DNA of 42,515 nt, taken from positions 1-42,515 of IMG/VR virus record IMGVR_UViG_3300019776_000970. One strand, written 5' to 3'. Of this stretch, positions 23,225 to 30,761 are shown piece by piece (positions within the stretch are counted from its first letter, which is position 1; each line of letters begins with the position of its first letter). This DNA is from a virus. The translations under genes and the position numbers were made by a program. The notes under the pieces are model-generated. The model made no database searches. It worked only from the letters and a program-made list of their open reading frames with translations, and was not told the DNA's origin.

Positions 23225-24772
23225 TTAGTGGTCCGAAATGGAGGACTTGCCTCGCTGGCTCTTGCGGGTCTTGAGAGTTCCCAGTACCCGCTTGATGGCG
23301 TAGACAAACACGTCTACGAGGTCGTCATGGGTCCCCGTGGGGAAGGCGAGGAGCTGCCGGATGAGGTCTTGTACGCCCTGGCGCGTGGCAGGGAAATACG
23401 ACTCATCCGGCATGAGAAACCGCCCCGACTCACAAAACGGCGTGACGCCGTGGGCTCTCTCTTCCTTGCCCTCTCTGCCCGTGAGGATGGGAATGAGGAC
23501 GAGCTCCGGGTGAGAGCGCCGCACGTACTGCATTAGCGTCGTGCCAGAAACCTTGTCCTCAACAAAGTCCCCCCGGTATTTCTCCCCATAGAGCTTGCGA
23601 AAGAACGCCGCCTGATCGACGAGGAACTTCGCTACCTGTGGCGTCTCCCAGCGCCCATGAAGCACACGGAGCAGGTAGAGGTTCCCATCCTCGCCGAGGG
23701 CCACCGTAAGGCAGGCGGTCTCATCGTTCTCTTCTTCCGCCTTGAGGGCCGTGTCCCAGATCGTGAAGACTTCGCGGAAAACAGGAAGCTGCTTGTAGCG
23801 TGTGCTAAACCAGCTCTCGCGGAAGATCTTCCCTCCGGCAGGGAAGGGCCGCTGGAGGTGCTGGGCCGCGTAGTCCGCTTCACCAAGCTGGGAGCGTAGC
23901 TTCTTGAGGACCTCCGGCGTAAAGAGCTTGGGAAAGAGCAGCTCCCCCGTTTGCTGGCGAGGATCGCGCCAGAACTCGCACTTGTTGCCATCGATGACGT
24001 GGTAGGTCACTGCCCGAGCGCTGGGATCAAACTCGGTGGGCAGGATCAGCTGCTCATAACCTCCCAGCGTCTGCACATGGCCGGTCAGGTCCTCTTCGTG
24101 GAGGCGCTGCATGATGATGATGCGAACGCCGGTTCTTGGGTCGTTGAGGCGGGTGGGCATTGTTCTATCCCACCAGTCGATAACCTTCTTTCGGTGCAGT
24201 GCGTTGTGCCGATCTTTGGCATTGAGCGGGTCATCGACGATGATGGCGTCCCCGCGGTGGCCGGTTCCTTTGCCTGCGACGGTGTGGCAGAAGCGAAAGC
24301 CCTTCTGCGTGTTTCGGTAGAACGTCTTGGTGTTCTGGTCACGGGTAAAGCGCCAAGTGGGCTCAAACTCTCGCTGGAACCACTCGCTATCGATGACCTC
24401 ACGTGTGCGCACGGCATCGCGGATCACGAGGCTCTGATCATAGCTAGAACACAGCGCTCGCCACTCGGGTAGGTCGATCCAGACCCACGCGGGGAAGAGA
24501 ACAGACAGCACGATGCTCTTGGCGTGGCCAGGTGGGATGTTGATCACCAGATCGCGAATCTCCCCCCGCCGAACGGCTTCTAGGTGCTCACAGATCGCCC
24601 CGATGTGCCAGTTATCGATAAAAGGCATCCCCGGCTCAACTTGCCCCCAGCCCTCCTTGACGAACTGATACAAGGGCAAGCGCGGAGAGTGGCTAACCGG
24701 ACTAAGAGCGCTCGCGGCGGCTTCTAGCAGCTCGCTGGAGCTCCTCTGCGATGGCCGTTTGCGTCTCTTCAT
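23225..24772 (-). CDS. Terminase large subunit (515 aa)
   Basis: The ATPase half has INIPPGHAKSIVLSVLFPAW (Walker A variant PPGHAKS), SSYDQSLVIRDA, and IIVDDPLNAKD (Walker B-like DDP), followed by RIIIMQRLHEEDLTGH (coupling motif). The C-terminal nuclease half has FTIWDTALKAEEEND (first acidic residue) and GDFVEDKVSG, and ends with GTHDDLVDVFVYAIKRVL, carrying the last pair of Asp residues of the RNase H-like site. It cuts concatemers and drives packaging through the portal. The start overlaps the small subunit gene by 71 nt, so a later start cannot be excluded. Confidence 0.95.
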   Translation of the reverse strand: MKRRKRPSQRSSSELLEAAASALSPVSHSPRLPLYQFVKEGWGQVEPGMPFIDNWHIGAICEHLEAVRRGEIRDLVINIPPGHAKSIVLSVLFPAWVWIDLPEWRALCSSYDQSLVIRDAVRTREVIDSEWFQREFEPTWRFTRDQNTKTFYRNTQKGFRFCHTVAGKGTGHRGDAIIVDDPLNAKDRHNALHRKKVIDWWDRTMPTRLNDPRTGVRIIIMQRLHEEDLTGHVQTLGGYEQLILPTEFDPSARAVTYHVIDGNKCEFWRDPRQQTGELLFPKLFTPEVLKKLRSQLGEADYAAQHLQRPFPAGGKIFRESWFSTRYKQLPVFREVFTIWDTALKAEEENDETACLTVALGEDGNLYLLRVLHGRWETPQVAKFLVDQAAFFRKLYGEKYRGDFVEDKVSGTTLMQYVRRSHPELVLIPILTGREGKEERAHGVTPFCESGRFLMPDESYFPATRQGVQDLIRQLLAFPTGTHDDLVDVFVYAIKRVLGTLKTRKSQRGKSSISDH

Positions 24773-25250
24773 TTGTAACGTGCTTCTTCACGATGCTGAC
24801 AAACTCGGCCAGCAGCTCCTCGATATCGTCATCGTCGTAGGTGCCCTTGAGCAGGAGCACCATGTCCGTTGCGGCCTTGGCAGCCATTACAAGATCGCGG
24901 AAGGTGGCCTCAAGACGAGCCGCTTTTAGGTCCTCAAAGCATGCCGTCCGAAGCTCCTCCCAGAGGCGGAGCACCTCCCCCTTGGAGCTTCCCCCTGCCC
25001 GAAGCGCCGTGCCCGTAGAGAGTGCCCGAAGTGCCCGACTTGCGGCACCCTCCTGATCCTCCCCGCTTCCGCCCTCAGGGGGGCTTTTCTGCTCCCCGAG
25101 TTGGACTACAGTTCGCTCGCTCACCCACCGCTGGAGAGTCTGTCGTGGGACATTGGAGAGGCGGGCCGCTTGGCTGAGATTGCCCCGCGCGGCATCGTAG
25201 AAGGCCAGTGCCGCCGCCTGATCCTCTGAGGAGTACTGCCGTCTTGCCAC
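24702..25250 (-). CDS. Terminase small subunit-like protein (182 aa)
   Basis: GTG at 25250 follows a GGGG element directly after the upstream small gene. The N-terminal ~45 residues form a helix-turn-helix (GNLSQAARLSNVPRQTLQRW), suited to recognising the packaging site. A low-complexity linker (SPPEGGSGEDQEGAA) precedes central helices (VLRLWEELRTACFEDLKAAR), and the C-terminal coil ends in RAARSRRER. The gene precedes and overlaps the large subunit, so identification rests on context plus the HTH. Confidence 0.75.
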   Translation of the reverse strand: MARRQYSSEDQAAALAFYDAARGNLSQAARLSNVPRQTLQRWVSERTVVQLGEQKSPPEGGSGEDQEGAASRALRALSTGTALRAGGSSKGEVLRLWEELRTACFEDLKAARLEATFRDLVMAAKAATDMVLLLKGTYDDDDIEELLAEFVSIVKKHVTNEETQTAIAEELQRAARSRRERS

Positions 25251-25256
25251 TTGCCC

Positions 25257-25418
25257 CTACTTGGTCCAAGGGTCGTAGATATCCACCGCCCCTGGACGGG
25301 AGTGCCATAGACACCCCCCAAAGTAAAGCAGAACAGCGATGCAACACCATGCACAAGCACGAGCCATCAGGGGACTGGCACAAATCGCAATAGGTAGGTT
25401 GTACGAACGGTACGGCAT
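25257..25418 (-). CDS. Hidden small membrane/lipoprotein-like gene (53 aa)
   Basis: ATG 25416-25418 has AGGAGT at 6-nt spacing, a strong start. The frame reads MPYRSYNLPIAICASPLMAR, then a hydrophobic ACAWCCIAVLLYFGGCLW segment and a polar end with VDIYDPWTK. The TAG stop (25257-25259) lies 7 nt before the GTG of the terminase small subunit. It looks like a small inner-membrane or lipoprotein-like peptide. No family recognised. It lies between the sigma factor and terminase genes. Confidence 0.6.
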   Translation of the reverse strand: MPYRSYNLPIAICASPLMARACAWCCIAVLLYFGGCLWHSRPGAVDIYDPWTK

Positions 25419-25434
25419 AAGCAACTCCTGAAAG

Positions 25435-25463
25435 GTTCTCTCCCGGACGCCACGGGAGAGAAC
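25435..25463. other. Perfect 11-bp hairpin between sigma factor and terminase genes
   Basis: GTTCTCTCCCG (25435-25445) pairs exactly with CGGGAGAGAAC (25453-25463) over a 7-nt loop. On the minus strand it is followed by CTTTCAGGAGTT, with no U-run but including the Shine-Dalgarno site of the 53-aa gene. It is a possible attenuator or RNA-processing site at the head of the packaging genes. Confidence 0.65.
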
Positions 25464-25482
25464 AAATCCCCAGCTTGGGGCA

Positions 25483-26154
25483 TTAATCCGGAGAATCAGG
25501 TGGCATGGGGACCGATCCCTTGCACTGAGGGTCCCTATCCGGGGCGTCGAGGATCAAATGAGCGAGGCGCTCACGTAGGAGAGCACGGCCTTGGGAGTCA
25601 ATCTGCTGGACCCGCGCCCGCGTCACCCCTATCTCGAGAGCAATCTCATCCAAGGTGAGGCCATCCAAGTAGCGCATCTCGATCACTCGGCGCGTGCGCT
25701 CTGGCAGAGACGTGAGTGCCTGGTACAGATCAAGATGGAGCTCAATATCATGGCAGTCTTGGGCAGAAACACTCTCTCCCAGTTCCTGAGGAGTCTCACG
25801 CACGATTTTACGCAAGGCATCCCGAAGGGCGGAGCGAACGCACTGATAGCACCATGTCCAGTAGCGTCCCTTGCTCGGCTCCCAACTCTCCAGAGCCTTC
25901 AGTACCCCGAGTCGAGCGTGCTGAAGGGCGTCCTCAAGCTCTAGCTGCTGATGCGAGATACGACACGCGCGGCGGGCTTGCGTACCCAAGAAGGGTTCCA
26001 ACGCGTCTAGGATCGCATCGGTGATCCGGTCTTGATAAGACGCACATCGTGGATCACGACGCCAGAGGGCCGCGTTCTCCAAGCCCCCGCTTGTCGGCGT
26101 GACCCAGACACGGTGTGGAGCTCCTCCACTTGAATTATGCAGCGAAGGGGGCAT
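25483..26154 (-). CDS. Phage-encoded sigma-70 family RNA polymerase sigma factor (223 aa)
   Basis: ATG 26152-26154 lies behind GGGAGG. Region 2 is recognisable at residues ~70-115 (EDALQHARLGVLKALESWEP, then RYWTWCYQCVRSALRDAL), the -10-recognition and core-binding helix set. Region 4 at ~residues 145-195 (LTSLPERTRRVIEMRYLDGL, then TLDEIALEIGVTRARVQQID) is the -35-binding HTH. There is no clear region 1 or 3. A phage sigma of this kind usually redirects host RNA polymerase to late promoters, here probably the packaging and structural operon. It lies just upstream of the terminase genes on the same strand. Confidence 0.85.
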   Translation of the reverse strand: MPPSLHNSSGGAPHRVWVTPTSGGLENAALWRRDPRCASYQDRITDAILDALEPFLGTQARRACRISHQQLELEDALQHARLGVLKALESWEPSKGRYWTWCYQCVRSALRDALRKIVRETPQELGESVSAQDCHDIELHLDLYQALTSLPERTRRVIEMRYLDGLTLDEIALEIGVTRARVQQIDSQGRALLRERLAHLILDAPDRDPQCKGSVPMPPDSPD

Positions 26155-26590
26155 TGTACAAGCCTCCCGCCAAAAAGAGGAGCCCTAGGTTTAAACCCGA
26201 CTCTTCTGAGGGCAGCGGGTACTCTTCTGAGGGCAGCGCATGAGGTGCGATGGGCGGTTTAACCTTCCACTCAGTCAGAGGGCCAGAGATGCTACTGAGC
26301 TCAAAAGCGGCGATTTCTTTTAGAGTGAGGGCATCACGCCGGATAAAGCTCTCCTCCCGTGTCTCTGTCACCAAAACGGGCCGGAACCAGAGATCACAGC
26401 GGACATTGGGGCCACCATCGAAGCGACAAATATCGCCATGACCCACCTGTGGCTCAGCCACATCGATCTCATAGCGCCAGAGGGCTGTGTGCTCTCGCAG
26501 AATGTAGCCATCATCCGTGGGGATGATCACGGAGCGCTTACCGTAAAGCATGAACCCTACCAAGCATAGGGCAGGGATGAAGGGAGGCAT
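26135..26590 (-). CDS. Membrane-associated hypothetical protein (151 aa)
   Basis: ATG at 26590 has AAGGAGATCTTC in front. The N-terminus is hydrophobic (PALCLVGFMLYG). The body is beta-rich (RYEIDVAEPQVGHGDICRF, CDLWFRPVLVTETREES). Residues ~118-131 contain a duplicated LPSEEYP/LPSEESG segment from an 18-bp direct repeat. The C-terminus is again hydrophobic (LLFLAGGLYNAPFAA). It overlaps the sigma factor start by 20 nt, so the two are probably coupled. No family recognised; an anti-sigma role could be suggested by position only. Confidence 0.6.
   Translation of the reverse strand: MPPFIPALCLVGFMLYGKRSVIIPTDDGYILREHTALWRYEIDVAEPQVGHGDICRFDGGPNVRCDLWFRPVLVTETREESFIRRDALTLKEIAAFELSSISGPLTEWKVKPPIAPHALPSEEYPLPSEESGLNLGLLFLAGGLYNAPFAA
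26200..26238. repeat. 18-bp direct repeat with 21-bp period
   Basis: ACTCTTCTGAGGGCAGCG occurs at 26200-26217 and 26221-26238 and keeps the reading frame (7-codon period). It duplicates the LPSEE(Y/S) element in the 151-aa protein. Confidence 0.8.
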
Positions 26591-26618
26591 GAAGATCTCC
26601 TTTTCTCAGTGGAGGGGC

Positions 26619-26918
26619 TTAAGTTAGGCGACTCATCGGGCACCCATCGGAAAACTGGAAGCGGCTGTGTTGCCGACGAGCTCTGGCACGACACCGCTGG
26701 ATTGCAGAGTCGTAGACGGCGGCCAGAAGCTTAGTCTTAGGCTCACCAAAGGCAGCCAAGCGAGTCTCCTTGAGCAGCCAGTCCCGAACCTTGTGAACAC
26801 GGCCCTTACCGTTGGGACTGTTCAGGTTGGACAAAACACGCAACCGGTGAAGCTCACGACGGGTTAGGCCACAGGGACGAACACCACCCGTGGCGGACGG
26901 AGGAGTAAGCAGGATCAT
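26619..26918 (-). CDS. Hypothetical basic protein (99 aa)
   Basis: The longer 150-aa frame contains an unlikely Ser/Pro/Arg-rich N-terminus. ATG 26916-26918 (MILLTPPSATGG) has GAGG at 7-nt spacing. The product is basic and helical: GLTRRELHRLRVLSNLNSPN, GRVHKVRDWLLKETRLA, then CRARARRQHSRFQF. It could bind nucleic acid. It lies between the HTH protein and the 151-aa gene. No family recognised. Confidence 0.55.
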   Translation of the reverse strand: MILLTPPSATGGVRPCGLTRRELHRLRVLSNLNSPNGKGRVHKVRDWLLKETRLAAFGEPKTKLLAAVYDSAIQRCRARARRQHSRFQFSDGCPMSRLT

Positions 26919-26972
26919 TTTGCGCCTCAGGGGCAGGGGTAGGTGGGGAAAGGAGGCGGGCTGGGGAGGAGA

Positions 26973-27006
26973 GCCTACGGCGGCGCTCCCCAGTGCCGCC
27001 GTAGGC
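26973..27006. other. Perfect 12-bp GC-rich hairpin upstream of the 99-aa gene
   Basis: GCCTACGGCGGC (26973-26984) pairs exactly with GCCGCCGTAGGC (26995-27006) over a 10-nt loop. There is no U-tract on the minus strand. It lies in the 216-nt gap 26919-27134, which also holds a smaller GAGTCC/GGACTC stem (27090-27106) and two near-identical 15-nt repeats, CTATG(T/C)GGCATCGCT. Confidence 0.65.
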
Positions 27007-27134
27007 CATGACCGAGATTCGAGTGCTCGGGGTTTGAAGAGTAGCCTACCCCTCAGAGAGGAGGACGTCAACGAAACGAGGAGGAGCTTGAGTCCTACGT
27101 GGACTCACCTTGGCCCTATGTGGCATCGCTGGCT

Positions 27135-27392
27135 CTATGCGGCATCGCTCTGCCCCTGTGAACGACGTAGGGCAATGCCGATCTTTGTGCGCAGCGCCGC
27201 TTGCCAACGACAGACCGTTTCACGCCCATGGCCCGTTTGGCGGGCTAGGCGGCGGCTACGGCCCTGAGAGAGAGCGGCCTCAAGCAGCTCAAGCTCATCT
27301 TCTTCGAGGGCTAGCGTCAGGTAGATAGTTCGGGTAGCGATGTTGGTGAAACTCCTTGCCAGGCATGCACATTCCGGCGATGTGGGGAGCAT
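27135..27392 (-). CDS. Small helix-turn-helix protein, first gene of the leftward late region (85 aa)
   Basis: The protein carries RTIYLTLALEEDELELLEAA, then a basic HTH-like part (SRRLARQTGHGRETVCRWQA, LRTKIGIALRRSQ). The annotated ATG at 27390-27392 lies only ~10 nt after a TATATAAT element (27401-27408), so the mRNA would be nearly leaderless. A good AAGGAG lies further in at 27352-27357, but only an ATC codon (27341) stands at the right distance in frame. The start is therefore uncertain. It may regulate the late operon. Confidence 0.5.
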   Translation of the reverse strand: MLPTSPECACLARSFTNIATRTIYLTLALEEDELELLEAALSQGRSRRLARQTGHGRETVCRWQAALRTKIGIALRRSQGQSDAA

Positions 27393-27400
27393 CTAAGGGC

Positions 27401-27411
27401 ATTATATAGCA
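27401..27411 (-). promoter_or_regulatory. Putative leftward promoter, extended -10 TGCTATATAAT
   Basis: On the minus strand TGC is followed by TATATAAT, an extended -10 pattern, in an AT-rich patch between the methyltransferase and the HTH gene. No good -35 is seen (a weak TTGGTA lies nearby at short spacing). It would drive the leftward genes that follow, including the sigma factor. Confidence 0.5.
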
Positions 27412-27431
27412 CTAACTACCAAAAGGGCGCA

Positions 27432-28193
27432 TCATTCCAATCGTGCTTTGGCTACTTGGTGGTAGTGAGCGCTCTTCTCAATACCAAGGTAGCCAAGGCC
27501 CTTGCGCTTTGCCGCGAGGAGCGTGCTGCCTGAGCCTGCAAAGGGATCGAGCACGACCCCGCCCGGCTCCACAATCTGAAGCAGGTCTTCCATGAGTGCC
27601 ACCGGCTTGCCCGTCAGGTGCAGCTTCTCACCGGGTCTTTCCACCCCGTGGCGAAAGACTCCCGGTAAGGTAGACACACCCCGCTCGACCGGCATCTTGC
27701 CCTTGCTGCCCCAGACGATGTACTCCGCCTGGTGGGAGAAGCGCCCCTTCATCGGGCGGCAGCCACCGCCCTTGTCCCAGACCGCACACCCACGGCGGAT
27801 GAAGCCCGCGTGCTGGATCACATCCACTGTGGTGCCGATCTGTCGCCAGTCGGTAAAGATCAGGATCACCGCGCCCTCCGCCGCGATCCGGTGGCACTCA
27901 GCCAGCCAGCGGTAGCACCAGCTCGTGAAGGCTCGCTGGTCCATCGTGTCGCCGTCGAAGTCTTCCCAGACTAAGTGCTGCCCCCCTTGAACGTACTTCT
28001 CGCTAGGCTTACGGGCTCGATCCGAGGCACTCTGACCACCGGAGTTATAGGGCGGGTCCGTGATAATGGCTTGAACGGAGCCTGCGGGAAGCTGTGAGAG
28101 GAGCAGGAGCGCGTCGCCGTGAAGGACTTGGTTGGTAGGCAGTACTAGATAGGGGCTTGGTGGGAGCTGTGTGATCTCGTTTTTCTCTGTCAT
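27432..28193 (-). CDS. Site-specific DNA methyltransferase, beta-class N6-adenine/N4-cytosine (253 aa)
   Basis: An ATG (28193) is preferred to the GTG at 28208. QVLHGDALLLLSQLPAGSVQ precedes IITDPPYNSGG, which holds the DPPY catalytic motif IV. The target-recognition region follows (RWLAECHRIAAEGAVILIF, SHQAEYIVWGSKG). Near the C-terminus EPGGVVLDPFAGSGSTLLAA holds the AdoMet-binding FxGxG motif I. Motif IV before motif I defines the beta class. No restriction gene is adjacent, so it is probably an orphan methylase that protects phage DNA or regulates expression. Transcribed from a promoter at 28232-28260. Confidence 0.9.
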   Translation of the reverse strand: MTEKNEITQLPPSPYLVLPTNQVLHGDALLLLSQLPAGSVQAIITDPPYNSGGQSASDRARKPSEKYVQGGQHLVWEDFDGDTMDQRAFTSWCYRWLAECHRIAAEGAVILIFTDWRQIGTTVDVIQHAGFIRRGCAVWDKGGGCRPMKGRFSHQAEYIVWGSKGKMPVERGVSTLPGVFRHGVERPGEKLHLTGKPVALMEDLLQIVEPGGVVLDPFAGSGSTLLAAKRKGLGYLGIEKSAHYHQVAKARLE

Positions 28194-28231
28194 CCTGTCG
28201 GTAAACACCTGTTTTCTTTAAGATTAAGGTG

Positions 28232-28260
28232 AGTCTATCGAGAGAGGCAGGCAGCGTCAA
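28232..28260 (-). promoter_or_regulatory. Putative leftward promoter for the methyltransferase
   Basis: TTGACG (28255-28260) and TAGACT (28232-28237) stand 17 nt apart on the minus strand, a sigma-70-like arrangement, 39 nt before the methyltransferase ATG. Confidence 0.5.
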
Positions 28261-28331
28261 CGAGGAGGAAAGTAGAGGTAGGCCACTGTGGCCTCGTTTT
28301 CTTCTCCGCTGATACCAAATTCCAAACCTAA

Positions 28332-29276
28332 CTATCCGACCAAAACCAGCTCCTCTTCAGCAGGTTTACTATCAGCATTTACCAGATCAACCAGCCTCGT
28401 TCGCATTTCTTCTTTATCAACAGCAGTTGCTAAATTTAACACTAAGGATCTATTTCTAAGCAACTTCAAAATCTTTTTTACCGTATCTTTATCAATTCTG
28501 TTCTGGCTAACGTGCACCAAAGATATTTTCTCTGAGATATCTTTTCGATTTCCAACGTGTTCAAATTTCCAAGCAGCAGACAAGGCGCTCCTATTCATAC
28601 TTGGATTGGAACTTGGTAAAGGAACAATTTCCACAACAACGGTGTCCGATGGCATTTCCATGCCATAAGAAAACGTGACATCTTCTTCATTCACGGGTAT
28701 TGAGTAATCTTTTTTTAATCTTGGGTTCTTAGACGTACCTACCTGCTTAAAAAGCTTAGATAATTCCCAATCAACTCGTTCTTTAGAAGGTTCCGTTGAC
28801 GCGGTATCCTCTCCTTCCAAAACAAAAATATCAAATAGATACTCACAAGCATCCTGATGAGATGCTATATCTTCTAAAAATCCTCCGGGGCTGAGCACAA
28901 AAGATTCATTAGAAAAATGTGAAAATTCAGCAAGAAACTCAACGGATCTTATCGGTACCAGAGTACCTCCTTTCAAAGGTTTTATCGCATCACCACTTAT
29001 TAGGAACCGCCATGTTTTTACCCAATGTGCATATATCTTCTGATTAAGAACGAATGAAGGTGGATTATCAAGAATACCCGGCTCATCCAAAGATTCACCG
29101 CGAAAACATGCCGATACACCTTCAGGTGACCAAACAAGCACTCCAATATTGCGAACTTCCTGACGCCAAGAATCTTGCACATACTGAATAAGCATGTACC
29201 GGGGACAAGTATTTCTTTTATCGTAAAAATCGGAGTACGATACCATATGATCAGAAACCCACTCGTCTTTGCTCAT
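28332..29276 (-). CDS. DUF3037-like protein paired with HipA-like kinase (314 aa)
   Basis: The start is 3 nt after the kinase stop. Near the N-terminus CPRYMLIQYVQDSWRQEVRN followed by IGVLVWSPEGVSACF matches the DUF3037 pattern (short tyrosine-rich strand, RxEV.NIGV). Residues ~75-200 contain a helical region (NQKIYAHWVKTWRFLISG). The C-terminal ~60 residues form a helix-rich tail (TVKKILKLLRNRSLVLNL). Base composition is much more AT-rich than neighbours, as is the kinase gene, showing that both came in together. From recollection of family neighbourhoods, DUF3037 proteins are often encoded beside HipA-family kinases. A partner or antitoxin-like role is inferred, not shown. Confidence 0.7.
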   Translation of the reverse strand: MSKDEWVSDHMVSYSDFYDKRNTCPRYMLIQYVQDSWRQEVRNIGVLVWSPEGVSACFRGESLDEPGILDNPPSFVLNQKIYAHWVKTWRFLISGDAIKPLKGGTLVPIRSVEFLAEFSHFSNESFVLSPGGFLEDIASHQDACEYLFDIFVLEGEDTASTEPSKERVDWELSKLFKQVGTSKNPRLKKDYSIPVNEEDVTFSYGMEMPSDTVVVEIVPLPSSNPSMNRSALSAAWKFEHVGNRKDISEKISLVHVSQNRIDKDTVKKILKLLRNRSLVLNLATAVDKEEMRTRLVDLVNADSKPAEEELVLVG

Positions 29277-29279
29277 TTT

Positions 29280-30134
29280 CTACACGTCCTTTGCGGTGAC
29301 GCCACCAATATTTGGCAATCCCCACTGATTTATATTCTTGAATTCATGTGAGTTATCCTGAATAAGATTCCACATCTTTCGCTTTCTCTTTTTAAGAAAG
29401 TCGGCTATGGCTATCCGTTCATCTTTATTTATGCCTATGTCAAACGGAACAAAACACAGATTATCAATTTGATAATCTGGCAAATTCTCAATCTTGTGAA
29501 TCCACTCTCCAAAAAACTTATCACTGCCGATGCAATCTAGGAAAACATGGCGATTATAGGGGAAACAACCTGATGGGAAATACTCTACAGAAACCAGCTC
29601 AGGTCCAGAGCATCCCAGCCGATCTTCAATATCTTTCAGGCGTGTAATTCCATAATTTGGAACTACTCCCAGTAGTGAATAGCCATGATCGTACAACCAA
29701 TAGTGGTCATCCTCGAGATAAGATATATTGCCTCCGTGCCTATCACCATTGCCCACAAATATGTCAAAAATTAGAGATCCACTACACTTTTTAAGTTGAT
29801 TTTCCAAGCAACTTTCGACATCGATGACTGGGCATCTTCCTCCATCACAGGCAAAATTAAAAGTAGTAAAATATGGACCGGGAGGCATAGCTCTCTCTAC
29901 TTGAATCAGCCCATGAGGGGATATAGGCAACCCCAAGTAATCAGCCAAACGAGTAGCAATATATTCGTTTGCCAAGGTCTGAATATAATCCCGCTTGTTG
30001 GGGCCAGGCTTCGCATACCCTCTGATCATCACCTGAAAAGTCCCGGTCACCCCATCGGTCCTAGGCTCTCCAGGTTTCGGCGTCTTGATGATTGCTCTGA
30101 AGGGAGTATTTTGATTTATACCAGTATCTGCCAT
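29280..30134 (-). CDS. HipA-like Ser/Thr kinase (284 aa)
   Basis: ATG 30132-30134 has GAAGG upstream. HipA_2-type kinase features are visible: TGTFQVMIRGYAKPGPNKRD near the N-terminus, where the usual strand lysine seems replaced by Arg; LANEYIATRLADYLGLPISP, carrying the conserved Glu; IFDIFVGNGDRHGGNISYL with catalytic Asp and Asn; and YWLYDHGYSLLG, a DFG-like Asp. Length is shorter than E. coli HipA (about 440 aa). HipA toxins phosphorylate glutamyl-tRNA synthetase, but other HipA-like kinases have other targets. The gene is AT-rich and the pair forms a cargo island in the lysogeny region. Confidence 0.8.
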   Translation of the reverse strand: MADTGINQNTPFRAIIKTPKPGEPRTDGVTGTFQVMIRGYAKPGPNKRDYIQTLANEYIATRLADYLGLPISPHGLIQVERAMPPGPYFTTFNFACDGGRCPVIDVESCLENQLKKCSGSLIFDIFVGNGDRHGGNISYLEDDHYWLYDHGYSLLGVVPNYGITRLKDIEDRLGCSGPELVSVEYFPSGCFPYNRHVFLDCIGSDKFFGEWIHKIENLPDYQIDNLCFVPFDIGINKDERIAIADFLKKRKRKMWNLIQDNSHEFKNINQWGLPNIGGVTAKDV

Positions 30135-30222
30135 ATTTGACCTTCACCCATGATATTAAAATGCAACACGTCTGCCACGCGTGCCATTTTCGTGGCATTG
30201 GTAACTAACCTTCCGCAAGCAC

Positions 30223-30618
30223 TCACGCGCCCCCAGCAAACAACCCCAACTCCGGCACTTGCTCCCACGCTTGGACGAGCAGCCTCTCCACATCCCGCGC
30301 CAGACGGTGGTGCTCCTCATCGACCGGCCCTTCGTAAAAATAGACCACGGGCTCTCCGCACAGCCACTCCCCTCGCGCTTGATGGAAGAAGAAGTGTGCC
30401 AGCTCGTGCGTGAGAGCCTGCGCCTGCTGCACTCGCGAGTAAGCGATGTTGTAGTAGATGGTCCATGTGTCCCGCTCCTCATCGTAGGCAAGCCGCCCTC
30501 GCCCTTCCCCTGGCCGGTAGAAGGGCACCATCCCGATCCCGAGGCCCTGCGCCACGCTCACCCACGTCTCCGGGGCGTGTAGCTTCCGATCCCCCGCAAG
30601 CCGCTTGAGCTCTCCCAC
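30223..30618 (-). CDS. ImmA/IrrE-like metallopeptidase (131 aa)
   Basis: GTG at 30616-30618 is the first usable start. The frame is open further upstream to 30796 without a start codon. The key motif is QALTHELAHFFFHQ, an HExxH zinc site, after AETWVSVAQGLGI-like and YRPGEGRGRLAYDEERDTW segments, and followed by a EEHHRLARDVERLLVQA helix. ImmA-type proteases cleave a cognate XRE repressor after DNA damage and trigger induction. The repressor here is 2 kb away, separated by three cargo genes. Size matches the short, catalytic-domain-only phage form. Confidence 0.8.
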   Translation of the reverse strand: MGELKRLAGDRKLHAPETWVSVAQGLGIGMVPFYRPGEGRGRLAYDEERDTWTIYYNIAYSRVQQAQALTHELAHFFFHQARGEWLCGEPVVYFYEGPVDEEHHRLARDVERLLVQAWEQVPELGLFAGGA

Positions 30619-30761
30619 GGTCTGGCGTATGGCCTGAGCACAGTGCTCTGGTGTGACGATAGGTCCCGGAAGCCAGCAAAGGGGCGTTCGGGGGTAAGGC
30701 GATAATGTTGGAGTGGCGAGCTGAGGCGAAGTGTTGGGGTGTGTGATCTCGGCGTTCGTGG

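Noticed and set aside
22511-23536. Plus-strand frame of 341 aa opposite portal and terminase
   Set aside because: Antisense to two well-supported genes, no own start signal.
28280-28310. Stem AGGCCA/TGGCCT followed by CGTTTTCTT as a rightward terminator
   Set aside because: No rightward gene leads into it; both neighbouring genes run leftward, so a terminator role on that strand has no transcript to stop.
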